Assembly (NCBI GenBank): GCA_001777015.1
Contig: MFCV01000039.1
Location: 1 to 53,632, forward strand
DNA: 53,632 bases
Direction of reading: 5' to 3'
Source of the DNA: Candidatus Daviesbacteria bacterium RIFCSPHIGHO2_02_FULL_36_13
GTDB taxonomy: Bacteria > Patescibacteriota > Microgenomatia > Daviesbacterales > UBA10151
The position numbers were made by a program, and so were the translations under genes. The notes under the pieces were generated by a model. It was not told the DNA's origin. It did not search any database and saw only the letters and a program-made list of their open reading frames with translations. Shown here in pieces: positions 26,545-35,458 of this stretch (within the stretch, counting starts at the first letter, position 1; every line of letters begins with the position of its first letter).

Positions 26545-27789
26545 GTGAATATTTTTGAAGGAGCTCTACAACATTTAAAAAAGGCAGCCAGACAAATAGA
26601 TTTAGAGGATGGAATATTAGCTCAACTAGAACAGCCTCAAAGAACTATTCAACTGAATTTCCCAATTATTTTGGATAATGGAAAAGTAGAGATAATAAGA
26701 GGATATAGAGTTCAATATAATAATTTCTTAGGTCCATATAAAGGAGGGCTTCGTTTTCATCCCAATGTTGATATGGATGAGGTAAAAGCCTTGGCTCTTT
26801 GGATGATGATAAAAAATGCCTTGATTAATGTTCCTTTCGGCGGAGGTAAAGGAGGGTTGGAGATTGATCCTAAAAATTTATCTGAAAAAGAATTAGAAAA
26901 GATTTCAAAAGGTTTTGCCAAAGCACTGGCTCCAAATATAGGACCCTTAATTGATGTACCTGCTCCTGATGTAAATACCAATTCCAAAATTATGGACTGG
27001 ATGGTTGAAGAATTAAATGGTAGAGAAAATTACTTAGCTTCTTTTACTGGAAAATCAATAGAAAATGGAGGATCTTTAGGAAGAGAAGAAGCAACGGGTT
27101 TAGGGGGAGTAATAGTTTTAGAAAAATTAATAGAGAAGCTAGGTTTTAAAAAACCTCTAACTGTGGCAATTCAGGGATTTGGAAACGTTGGTTCAAATAT
27201 TGCCAAAATATTAGACACTCGAGGATTTAAAGTTGTGGCAGTCTCTGATGTTAAAGGGGGAATATATAATGCCGGAAGAGAAGGATTTAATATTGATCTT
27301 GTCAGAGAATGTAAATTGGAAAAAGGATTATTGGCGGGGTGTTACTGTATTGGGTCTGTATGTGATAGCGCAAAAAAAGTTGATGATGGAATCATTTCCA
27401 ACGAAGATCTATTAGAACTTGATGTCGATATTCTGATCCCAGCTGCAATGGAAAATGTGATAACTTCTAAAAATGCCAAAAATATCAAAGCCAAAATAGT
27501 CTTTGAAATGGCTAATGGTCCGGTTTCTTCTGAAGCTGATGGAATCTTAAATCAAAAAGGAATTTTAATAGTGCCTGATGTTTTAGCTAATTCGGGTGGT
27601 GTAACTGTTTCATATTTTGAATGGTATCAAAATATATACAAAGAAAAATGGGATTTAAAGAAAGTGAATTCTAAACTTAAAGAGAAAATGGAAAAGGCTT
27701 TTGAGGAAGTCTGGAAAATTTCCAAAGACAAAAAAGTAGACTTAAGAACAGCCGCTTATATATTAGCTCTTCAAAGATTGAATAAATAG
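26545..27789 (+). CDS. gdhA: glutamate dehydrogenase (Glu/Leu/Phe/Val family)
   Basis: GPYKGGLRFHP, PFGGGKGGL, VQGFGNVG-like IQGFGNVGSNIA; GTG start with AGGAG upstream. Confidence 0.93.
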   Translation: MNIFEGALQHLKKAARQIDLEDGILAQLEQPQRTIQLNFPIILDNGKVEIIRGYRVQYNNFLGPYKGGLRFHPNVDMDEVKALALWMMIKNALINVPFGGGKGGLEIDPKNLSEKELEKISKGFAKALAPNIGPLIDVPAPDVNTNSKIMDWMVEELNGRENYLASFTGKSIENGGSLGREEATGLGGVIVLEKLIEKLGFKKPLTVAIQGFGNVGSNIAKILDTRGFKVVAVSDVKGGIYNAGREGFNIDLVRECKLEKGLLAGCYCIGSVCDSAKKVDDGIISNEDLLELDVDILIPAAMENVITSKNAKNIKAKIVFEMANGPVSSEADGILNQKGILIVPDVLANSGGVTVSYFEWYQNIYKEKWDLKKVNSKLKEKMEKAFEEVWKISKDKKVDLRTAAYILALQRLNK

Positions 27790-28299
27790 GCCATTAAGTA
27801 ATTTTTTAAGCTGTATGGAAATTGCTACTGAAGCAAGCCCAGTTCCGAATCCTCCTAAGATATCCAAAGGATAGTGTACCCCTACAAAGATTCTGGAAAA
27901 TCCTATCCAGAGCATGAGAAATAGAAAAAGAGGAGTCCATTTGGATTTGTAATAACTATAAGCAAAAGCAATAACTGCTATTGTTGATGCGTGCCTTGAG
28001 GGAAATGATGCATCTTCATGCAAGTAAGATATTAAAGGTAGGATATCATAGGTAACAAAAGGTCTGGCCTCAAAAAAGAATATATGAATTGATTTAATAA
28101 TTACAACCATAATAGGGAAAGATATAAGAGTTAAAAGAAAAGCTTTTTTCTCAGAAACTTTACCCCTAAATGCTAACAGACAACTTAATCCAATTGCCAA
28201 ATAAATTAAAGATTCTGCACCAGAGATCATTAAATAATCTAAGATAGAATTTTTACCATTAAGGCCAAATATTAGGTGAAATAAGGAAATATTATCCAT
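27763..28299 (-). CDS. PAP2 superfamily phosphatase
   Basis: SFPSRHAST and FVGVHYPLDILGG motifs. Confidence 0.85.
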   Translation of the reverse strand: MDNISLFHLIFGLNGKNSILDYLMISGAESLIYLAIGLSCLLAFRGKVSEKKAFLLTLISFPIMVVIIKSIHIFFFEARPFVTYDILPLISYLHEDASFPSRHASTIAVIAFAYSYYKSKWTPLFLFLMLWIGFSRIFVGVHYPLDILGGFGTGLASVAISIQLKKLLNGLFIQSLKS

Positions 28300-28628
28300 A
28301 AACCGATTACCACAGAAGTTACAGCTGAAACTAAAACTGCTGCTGCCGAAATATCTTTAGCAAGTTTTGCCCCTGGGTGATTTGTTTGAATGACATGATC
28401 CACAACAGCTTCAACAGCAGTATTTGTTAATTCAACACAAATAACAAACCCGATAAGAAAGATAAGAATAATCCAATCCCCTCTGGAAACCTTAAGCAGA
28501 AAGGCAGTAATAATTACCAAAAGACCAGCTAGAAAGTGAAATTTTAAATTTGGTTCTTCTCTTAAAGCAGCCACTAATCCTTCAAAAGCAAACTTAAAAG
28601 ATAGTACATGAAACTTTTTTGTGTCCAT
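28272..28628 (-). CDS. dgkA: diacylglycerol/undecaprenol kinase (DgkA family)
   Basis: AFEGLVAALREEPNLKFH; ELTNTAVEAVVDHV. Confidence 0.85.
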   Translation of the reverse strand: MDTKKFHVLSFKFAFEGLVAALREEPNLKFHFLAGLLVIITAFLLKVSRGDWIILIFLIGFVICVELTNTAVEAVVDHVIQTNHPGAKLAKDISAAAVLVSAVTSVVIGLWIIFPYFT

Positions 28629-28657
28629 ACTATTATTAGTATATCATGCTATGATTC

Positions 28658-28686
28658 TTGACTTTAAGGCTAATTTTGAGTATATT
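28658..28686 (+). promoter_or_regulatory. putative promoter TTGACT-N17-TATATT for purF
   Basis: TTGACT 28658-28663, TATATT 28681-28686, ATG 28692 five nt downstream. Confidence 0.65.
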
Positions 28687-28691
28687 AAGCT

Positions 28692-30092
28692 ATGGGAACC
28701 GAAATTAAAGAAAAGTGCGGAATATTCGGTGTATACGGGAAAGACTTTCAGGCAGCCCGCTTAGTTCATCCAGGCCTTTGGGCACTTCAACACAGAGGTC
28801 AAGAATCTTCAGGAATTGCATCATCAGACGGTAAAAAGATTTATATTCACAAAGGTATGGGGTTAGTTGCTGCTGTTTTTGCAGAAGAAGATTTAAAAAA
28901 GCTAAAAGGATATTTGGCAATTGGTCACAACCGTTATTCAACATCAGGTGATTCTAAACTTGAACATGCCCAACCCGTTATAGAAAGACTTAAAAACGGA
29001 GAGTTAATTGCTGTGGCTCACAATGGTACTTTACCATCCACAAAAAAAATAGAAGAATTTTTAAAACAAAGAAAGATAAATATTTCTGGTGCAAACGATT
29101 CGGAGATGATTGCTAAAGCCGTAGGGATTTTTATGTCTGAAGGTAACTCTTTAGAGCAAGCAGTTAGAAAAGCATATCCGTTGTTTACTGGAGTGTTTTG
29201 TCTTCTTTTAATGGACAAAAGTAAAATTGTTGCAGTTAGGGATAGTTTTGGGATAAGACCTCTTAGTTTGGGTAGATTAAACGGGGGATTTGTAGTTGCG
29301 TCAGAAACTTGTGCGTTAGATATTATAGGGGCTGAATTTATTAGAGATATAAAGCCTGGCGAAATGGTAGTACTTCATGAAAAGGGTATTAAGAGTTTTC
29401 AACTTGAGAAGGGTCAAGAAAGATTGGATGTTTTTGAATTTGTTTACTTTGCAAGACCGGATAGTATCTTAATGGGTAGAAGTGTTGATCAAGTAAGACA
29501 AGATATGGGGGTGCAGCTTGCTAAAGAATTTAAGTTGAAGGCAGATGTTGTAGTACCGATACCTGATTCAGGAATTCCTGCTGCCTTAGGTTTTTCTAGA
29601 GAGTCAGGAATACCCTTTTATCCAGGGCTTATCAAAAATCGTTACATTCACAGAACATTCATTATGCCGGAACAACACGCTAGAAATCAGGGAGTAAAAT
29701 TAAAACTTAATCCATTAAAACATATTATAGAAGGAAAAATTGTCATACTGATTGATGATTCAATAGTTAGAGGAACTACATCGAAACAAATTATTGATAT
29801 GATAAAGTCTGCTGGAGCTAAAAAAATATACTTTTTAATTGCATCTCCTCCTTATAAATATCCGGACTTTTATGGAGTTGATACCCCAAAACAAACAGAT
29901 TTAATTGCAGCTAGAATGAGTGTTAAAGAAATCGAGAAGGAAATAGGTGTTGATTCATTGCACTATCTTTCTTATGCAGGACTCTTAAAGGCTATTGGAA
30001 TCTCTGAGGATTTACTTTGTACGTCATGTTTTACAGGGAATTATCCAGTTGATATTGGTGAAAGGGTAAAAGAAATTAAAAGAATTGATTAA
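28692..30092 (+). CDS. purF: amidophosphoribosyltransferase
   Basis: KCGIFGVYG Ntn Cys after short propeptide; PIPDSGIPAALGFS; VILIDDSIVRGTTSKQII; C-terminal LCTSCFTGNYP. Confidence 0.95.
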   Translation: MGTEIKEKCGIFGVYGKDFQAARLVHPGLWALQHRGQESSGIASSDGKKIYIHKGMGLVAAVFAEEDLKKLKGYLAIGHNRYSTSGDSKLEHAQPVIERLKNGELIAVAHNGTLPSTKKIEEFLKQRKINISGANDSEMIAKAVGIFMSEGNSLEQAVRKAYPLFTGVFCLLLMDKSKIVAVRDSFGIRPLSLGRLNGGFVVASETCALDIIGAEFIRDIKPGEMVVLHEKGIKSFQLEKGQERLDVFEFVYFARPDSILMGRSVDQVRQDMGVQLAKEFKLKADVVVPIPDSGIPAALGFSRESGIPFYPGLIKNRYIHRTFIMPEQHARNQGVKLKLNPLKHIIEGKIVILIDDSIVRGTTSKQIIDMIKSAGAKKIYFLIASPPYKYPDFYGVDTPKQTDLIAARMSVKEIEKEIGVDSLHYLSYAGLLKAIGISEDLLCTSCFTGNYPVDIGERVKEIKRID

Positions 30093-30095
30093 TTT

Positions 30096-30698
30096 ATGAA
30101 GAGGATTGCGGTACTAATTTCTAATAAAGGAACAGGTACTAACTTACAAGCAATCATTGACGGGGTAAAATCAGGAAAAATTCAAGCAGAAATAGTAGCT
30201 GTTATTTCAGATACAATTGATGCTTTGGGTTTAAGAAGAGCAAAAGAATTTAATATTCCAATTAAAATAGTTCCCGAAAAAGAAAATTTATTAAAAGTTC
30301 TAAAAGAAATAAATCCAGACTATATTTGTTTAGCTGGTTGGAAACAAATCATTTTGGATGAAGTAATAGATGCTTTTCCAAACAAAATTCTAAACACTCA
30401 TCCTGGTTTAATTCCTGACACAATGAATGGCATTGTTAAAAATCCTGATGGAACAAATGCAGTATGGAATAAAGGGAAGATGACTGCTAAAGCAATGCAG
30501 AATTTCCTGGATAGTAATGCAACATACGCCGGATGTACTAATCATTTTCTTTCTCAAGAGTTTGATTTTGGTCCAATACTTGGAAGATGCTTTGAAAAAA
30601 TTGAAGGAGGAGATACTGTTGAATCTTTATACCAAAGACTTAAGGTTAAAGAAAACCAACTATATGTTGATGTTTTAGAAAGGCTTTGTAATGAGTAA
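30096..30698 (+). CDS. purN: phosphoribosylglycinamide formyltransferase (divergent)
   Basis: VLISNKGTGTNLQAIID, NTHPGLIP, DFGPIL. Confidence 0.85.
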   Translation: MKRIAVLISNKGTGTNLQAIIDGVKSGKIQAEIVAVISDTIDALGLRRAKEFNIPIKIVPEKENLLKVLKEINPDYICLAGWKQIILDEVIDAFPNKILNTHPGLIPDTMNGIVKNPDGTNAVWNKGKMTAKAMQNFLDSNATYAGCTNHFLSQEFDFGPILGRCFEKIEGGDTVESLYQRLKVKENQLYVDVLERLCNE

Positions 30699-32001
30699 TT
30701 TGAAAACCGTGTTAGTAATTGATGGAGGAGGAAGGGGTGCTGTTTTAGTTGATAAATATGGGCAGTCTCAATCAGTTGGAAGAATTCTAGTTGTGCCAGG
30801 AAATGATTTAATGGCGATTAATACAAGCAAAGATGTTATTACATACCCTAATTTAAAAACAACATCAATCAAGGAAATTTTAGAAATCGTAGAAAAAGAA
30901 GATGTTAATTTAGTAGATGTTGCACAAGATAATGCAGTAGAAGCAGGGTTAGTAAATGAATTAGAAAAATTAGGGATTGCAGTTATTGGCCCAACTAAAG
31001 AGGCCGGGCAAATAGAATGGGATAAAGCCTGGGCCAGAAATTTTATGAAAAAATACGGGATTCCTTCTCCGGAATATCATGTTTTTAATTCTGAAGAGGC
31101 GGGATTAGATTTTATTAAAAAGAACCCTGGGAAAAAATGGTTTATAAAAGCAGCAGGACTTGCTGAAGGAAAAGGAGTAATTCCTGCTGAAAATTTTAAT
31201 AAAGCAATTAAGGCAATAAAAGAAATGAGTAAATTTGGAAAGGCCGGTGAAACCTACCTCTTGGAAGAATGGTTAGAAGGGGAGGAGTTTTCTGCATTTG
31301 CTCTTTGTGACGGAGGAAGCTTTAAATTAGTAGGATGTGCTCAGGATCATAAAAGAGTTAATGACGGTGATAAGGGTTTAAATACGGGAGGAATGGGTTG
31401 TGTTTCCAATCCAAAAGTTGTCACAAAATATATTACTTCTCAGATTAATCAAATCTTCAAAAAAACAATTGAAGGATTGAACAATGAAAGAAGACCCTAT
31501 AAAGGAATTTTATATTTAGGAGGAATGGTTCTAGATAAAAAAGTTTCTGTTATTGAATTTAATGCCAGATGGGGAGATCCCGAAGCGCAAGTTATTTTGC
31601 CATCGATCCAAAATGATATCTATAAAGTTAGTATGGCAATTGTTTCAGAGAGTTTAAAGCAGCTAAAAATTAGAATTGATGAAAACACCAGAGTTGTTGT
31701 AGCGGGTACTTCAAAAGGTTATCCAGGTGATTATTCTAAGGTAAAAGGGAAAAAAGTTTTTGGAATAAGTGAAGTTCAAAAGATTGAAGGAATAAAGATT
31801 TATGGAGCTGGGATCAAAAAAAGTGAAAAAAATTGGGTAGTAAACGGAGGCAGAGTCTTATACATAGCAGGAGAAGGAAAAAATATTATTGATGCAAGAA
31901 AAAAAGCTTACGGGGCAATGGCATTAATTAGTATCGAAGGAAATAACTTACACTATAGATCTGACATAGGATTTCGGGATTTAGAAAGACTTCGAAAATG
32001 A
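30691..32001 (+). CDS. purD: phosphoribosylamine-glycine ligase
   Basis: ATP-grasp; WDKAWARNFMKKYGIPSP, KAAGLAEGKGV, EFNARWGDPEAQVILP. Confidence 0.93.
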   Translation: MSNLKTVLVIDGGGRGAVLVDKYGQSQSVGRILVVPGNDLMAINTSKDVITYPNLKTTSIKEILEIVEKEDVNLVDVAQDNAVEAGLVNELEKLGIAVIGPTKEAGQIEWDKAWARNFMKKYGIPSPEYHVFNSEEAGLDFIKKNPGKKWFIKAAGLAEGKGVIPAENFNKAIKAIKEMSKFGKAGETYLLEEWLEGEEFSAFALCDGGSFKLVGCAQDHKRVNDGDKGLNTGGMGCVSNPKVVTKYITSQINQIFKKTIEGLNNERRPYKGILYLGGMVLDKKVSVIEFNARWGDPEAQVILPSIQNDIYKVSMAIVSESLKQLKIRIDENTRVVVAGTSKGYPGDYSKVKGKKVFGISEVQKIEGIKIYGAGIKKSEKNWVVNGGRVLYIAGEGKNIIDARKKAYGAMALISIEGNNLHYRSDIGFRDLERLRK

Positions 32002-34682
32002 TACACAAAGTGAGGGTGGCACCAAGAAATTCAAAAATTGAAAAAAGAGATGCTTTTAAAAAAGTAAAAGTCTATAGATTAGAAGGAATTAGTTTGGAGG
32101 ATACAAAAATACTGGCAGAAAAAGTTTTATCAGAAGAATTAACTCAAATTTGCTCCATTGATAAGCAACTTGTTAAAGAAAAAGTGATAGAAGTTGCCTA
32201 CAAACCAGGAGTTATGAATCCTGAGGTTTCCTCAATAATGAAAGCTGCTTCCGATTTAGGAATTAAATTGCTTGCTGCTGACTCATCATATGAGTATGTT
32301 TTACCTATTAATCAGCATAATTTGTATAACCCTTTGACTGAATATATTATGGAGGAAGAACCAGAAACATTGGTGATCAAAGGAGTTCCAGGAAAAACTG
32401 AAATTGTTCCTCTTAGAAAAATGAATGAAGAGGAGTTATTGGAAATTTCAAAAGATAAACTATTTCTAAACAAAGATGAAATGAAAGTTATTCAAAATTA
32501 TTTTGAGGATTTAAAAAGAGATCCAACTGATTTAGAACTGGAAACTTTAGCACAAACCTGGAGTGAACATTGTGCACACAAAACTTTTAAGGCAAAAATA
32601 ATTTTAGATGGAAAGGAAAAGGAACCACTGTTTAAAAGATTAAAAGATGAAGCTTTAAAACATGACAAAAATATTGTTTCAGCATTTGTGGATAATGCTG
32701 GAGTGATGGATTTTTATGATGGATGGGCCATTAATGGAAAAGCTGAAACTCACAATGCTCCATCTGCAATTGAACCATATGGTGGAGCTATGACAGGGAG
32801 TGGTGGAGTTTTTAGAGATGTTGTAGCAACTGGCCAGGGAGCTAAAGCTGTTGTTTCAACAGATATATTCTGTCTTGCTGATCCTAATATGGATAAAGCT
32901 AAATTACCAGAAGGAACACTTCCACCGGACTATATCTTAAAAAGAGTTGTTGCAGCTGTACGGGATTACGGAAACAGAATTGGAATTCCAACCAATAATG
33001 GATCATTTCACTTTCATGATGATTTTAGAGCCAAGCCAATTGTTTTAGTTGGGGCATATGGAATTTTGCCTAAAGATAAAGCTCAAAAGGGAGAGCCAAG
33101 AATTGGTGATATAGCAGTTGTGATTGGAGGAAAAACAGGAAGAGATGGAATTCACGGAGCTACTTTTTCTTCGGGAGAAATGAGTGATAGAACAATTTCT
33201 GTTAATGCCACAGCAGTGCAAATTGGCAATGCTATTGAAGAAAAAATAACTTTTGATGCCATACTTGAAGCCCGTGATAAAAATTTAATAACAGCTGTGC
33301 AAGATCTAGGCGCTGGTGGATTTTCCTCAGCTATAGGTGAGATGGGAGAAATAACAGGAGTAACTGTGCATCTAGAAAAAGCGCCTTTAAAATATCAAGG
33401 CCTTTCTCCTTGGGAGATTTGGGTGTCAGAATCACAAGAGCGGATGTTAATAATTTTATCTCCAAACAATTTAAATGATTTTTTAAAAATTTGTAAAAAA
33501 TATAATGTTGAGGCTACAGAAATTGCTAAGTTTGATGGAACTAAAAGACTACAAGTTTTTTATGGAAAAGAAAAAGTAGGAGATTTGGACATGAAATTTC
33601 TATATGGAGGACTTCCTCAAAGAGTAATGAAGGCAATTTCTCCTCGTCATTCTGAACGAAGTGAAGAATATAATTTATATCCTTCGGCTATGCCTCAGGA
33701 TGACAATGGATGGATAAAGCTTTTGGAGAAAACATTATCATCTGGAGATGTAAATTCCAAGGAATCGATACTTAGATTATATGATCATAATGTTCAGGGA
33801 ACTAGTGCCTTGCCCCCATTTGTAGGAGTTGATATGGATGGACCAACAGATGCTGCAGTTATAAAACCCTTGCTTGATAAGCCTTATGGTTTAATTGTTT
33901 CTCATGGATTAAGTCCAAAGAAAACCTTAGAGGATTCCTATGAAGGAACTATTTGGTCTGCTACTGAGGCCATCAGTAATTATGCGGCAGTTGGGGGAGA
34001 TTATAAAGAAGCTTGCCTAATAAATAATTACATTTGGCCTTTCCCAGATCCACAGTGGCTTGGAAAATTAGATTCCTGTGTAGACGGCGTGGTTGATTTT
34101 ATGAAAGCTTTGAAAATCCCAGTTATTTCTGGAAAGGATAGTTTGTCTGCAACATACAGGTCTTCAGACGGAATTGTTTTACATAGTCCTCCAACGCTTG
34201 CTATGTCTGTTTTTGGAAAAATACCTGATGTTAAAAAAACAGTTTCTTCTGATTTTAAAAAAGTCGGGTCAGTTATTGTATTGGTAGGTAAGCAGGATAT
34301 ACGAGTTGATCTTAAGGTTTTACCGAAAGTGTTAGAGGCAATGTATAAGGCAATAAACACAGGAAAAGTTTTAGCCTCTCATGATATTTCAGAAGGGGGA
34401 CTTGTAACTGCTATTTTTGAGATGTGTGTTGGAGGAAATTGCGGAGCCTTTATAAAAGTAGAAAGTGGTGAATTACTTTTAGAAACTGCTGGATGTTTTA
34501 TTGTTGAAGTAGAAAATGAAGAAACTGCTAATGAATTATTTAAAGGAATACCTTACAAGATTTTGGGTACTACTACAAAAGATGAGAAGTTATCAGTTGA
34601 GGGATTATTCAGTGCAGATATGAAGCAATTACAAGAAGCATGGAGTAAACCAATGAAGGAGATATTCGGATGGAACAGGTGA
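31998..34682 (+). CDS. purL: phosphoribosylformylglycinamidine synthase, PurS-PurL fusion
   Basis: ~100-aa PurS-like N-terminus; LAQTWSEHCAHKTFKAKI, NGKAETHNAPSAIEPYGGAMTGSGGVFRD, HDISEGGLVTA. Confidence 0.9.
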   Translation: MIHKVRVAPRNSKIEKRDAFKKVKVYRLEGISLEDTKILAEKVLSEELTQICSIDKQLVKEKVIEVAYKPGVMNPEVSSIMKAASDLGIKLLAADSSYEYVLPINQHNLYNPLTEYIMEEEPETLVIKGVPGKTEIVPLRKMNEEELLEISKDKLFLNKDEMKVIQNYFEDLKRDPTDLELETLAQTWSEHCAHKTFKAKIILDGKEKEPLFKRLKDEALKHDKNIVSAFVDNAGVMDFYDGWAINGKAETHNAPSAIEPYGGAMTGSGGVFRDVVATGQGAKAVVSTDIFCLADPNMDKAKLPEGTLPPDYILKRVVAAVRDYGNRIGIPTNNGSFHFHDDFRAKPIVLVGAYGILPKDKAQKGEPRIGDIAVVIGGKTGRDGIHGATFSSGEMSDRTISVNATAVQIGNAIEEKITFDAILEARDKNLITAVQDLGAGGFSSAIGEMGEITGVTVHLEKAPLKYQGLSPWEIWVSESQERMLIILSPNNLNDFLKICKKYNVEATEIAKFDGTKRLQVFYGKEKVGDLDMKFLYGGLPQRVMKAISPRHSERSEEYNLYPSAMPQDDNGWIKLLEKTLSSGDVNSKESILRLYDHNVQGTSALPPFVGVDMDGPTDAAVIKPLLDKPYGLIVSHGLSPKKTLEDSYEGTIWSATEAISNYAAVGGDYKEACLINNYIWPFPDPQWLGKLDSCVDGVVDFMKALKIPVISGKDSLSATYRSSDGIVLHSPPTLAMSVFGKIPDVKKTVSSDFKKVGSVIVLVGKQDIRVDLKVLPKVLEAMYKAINTGKVLASHDISEGGLVTAIFEMCVGGNCGAFIKVESGELLLETAGCFIVEVENEETANELFKGIPYKILGTTTKDEKLSVEGLFSADMKQLQEAWSKPMKEIFGWNR
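33645..33705 (+). repeat. ~61-bp palindromic repeat inserted in-frame in purL
   Basis: cgtcattctgaacgaagtgaagaat ... atccttcggctatgcctcaggatgaca; inverted ends GTCATTCTGA / TCAGGATGAC. Confidence 0.7.
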
Positions 34683-35458
34683 AAGTTTGTATCCTACAAT
34701 CTGATGGGACTAATTGTGATAATGAACTCTTTTATGCATTTAAGAAAGTTGGGGGAAGTCCTGAGTTTGTACATGTTAATGAACTTAGAGACAAATCCAG
34801 AAGTTTGAAAGATTTTGATATCCTGGCTTTACCTGGAGGGTTTTCTTATGGAGATGATATTGCATCTGGAAAAATTTTAGCAATTGAACTTATTAGTTTT
34901 CTAAAAGCTGAGATAGAAAAATTTAAGAGTGGAGGAGGATTAATTATTGGGATTTGCAATGGATTTCAAACTCTTGTTAGGACAGGCCTTTTACCTTTCG
35001 GAAATTTAGGAAAAATGGATGCAACTTTAGATAATAATGACAGCGGGCATTTTGAATGTAGATGGATAGATCTAAAATCTGAAAAAAGTAAATGTGTATT
35101 TTTAAAAAATTCTTATAAAGGACATTTTGCAGTTAATCATGGAGAAGGAAAATTCTTTTCGCAACCTTCGGTTATTAAAAAAATTGAGGATCAAAATTTA
35201 GTAGTTTTTAGATATGTAGATGAGTCTGGAAATCCCACTCAAGAATATCCTGAAAATCCCAATGGATCTATAAATGCTATAGCTGGAGTAACAGATCCAA
35301 CAGGAAGAATATTGGGAATGATGCCACACCCGGAAAAATTTGTTGACAGCACTCAATATCCAAACTGGAGAAGAGAGACCCTTCGACAAGCTCAGGACAA
35401 GCCTCATGGGCTTTTTATCTTTGAAGATATGGTAAATTATGTTAAGGAGGATAAATGA
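34670..35458 (+). CDS. purQ: phosphoribosylformylglycinamidine synthase glutaminase subunit
   Basis: LALPGGFSYGDDIASGKI, GICNGFQTLVRTGLLP, GMMPHPEK. Confidence 0.93.
   Translation: MEQVKVCILQSDGTNCDNELFYAFKKVGGSPEFVHVNELRDKSRSLKDFDILALPGGFSYGDDIASGKILAIELISFLKAEIEKFKSGGGLIIGICNGFQTLVRTGLLPFGNLGKMDATLDNNDSGHFECRWIDLKSEKSKCVFLKNSYKGHFAVNHGEGKFFSQPSVIKKIEDQNLVVFRYVDESGNPTQEYPENPNGSINAIAGVTDPTGRILGMMPHPEKFVDSTQYPNWRRETLRQAQDKPHGLFIFEDMVNYVKEDK
35379..35401 (+). repeat. 23-bp repeat inside purQ, same family as 574-596
   Basis: CCCTTCGACAAGCTCAGGACAAG vs CCCTTCGACAGGCTCAGGGCAAG: two differences. Confidence 0.8.
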
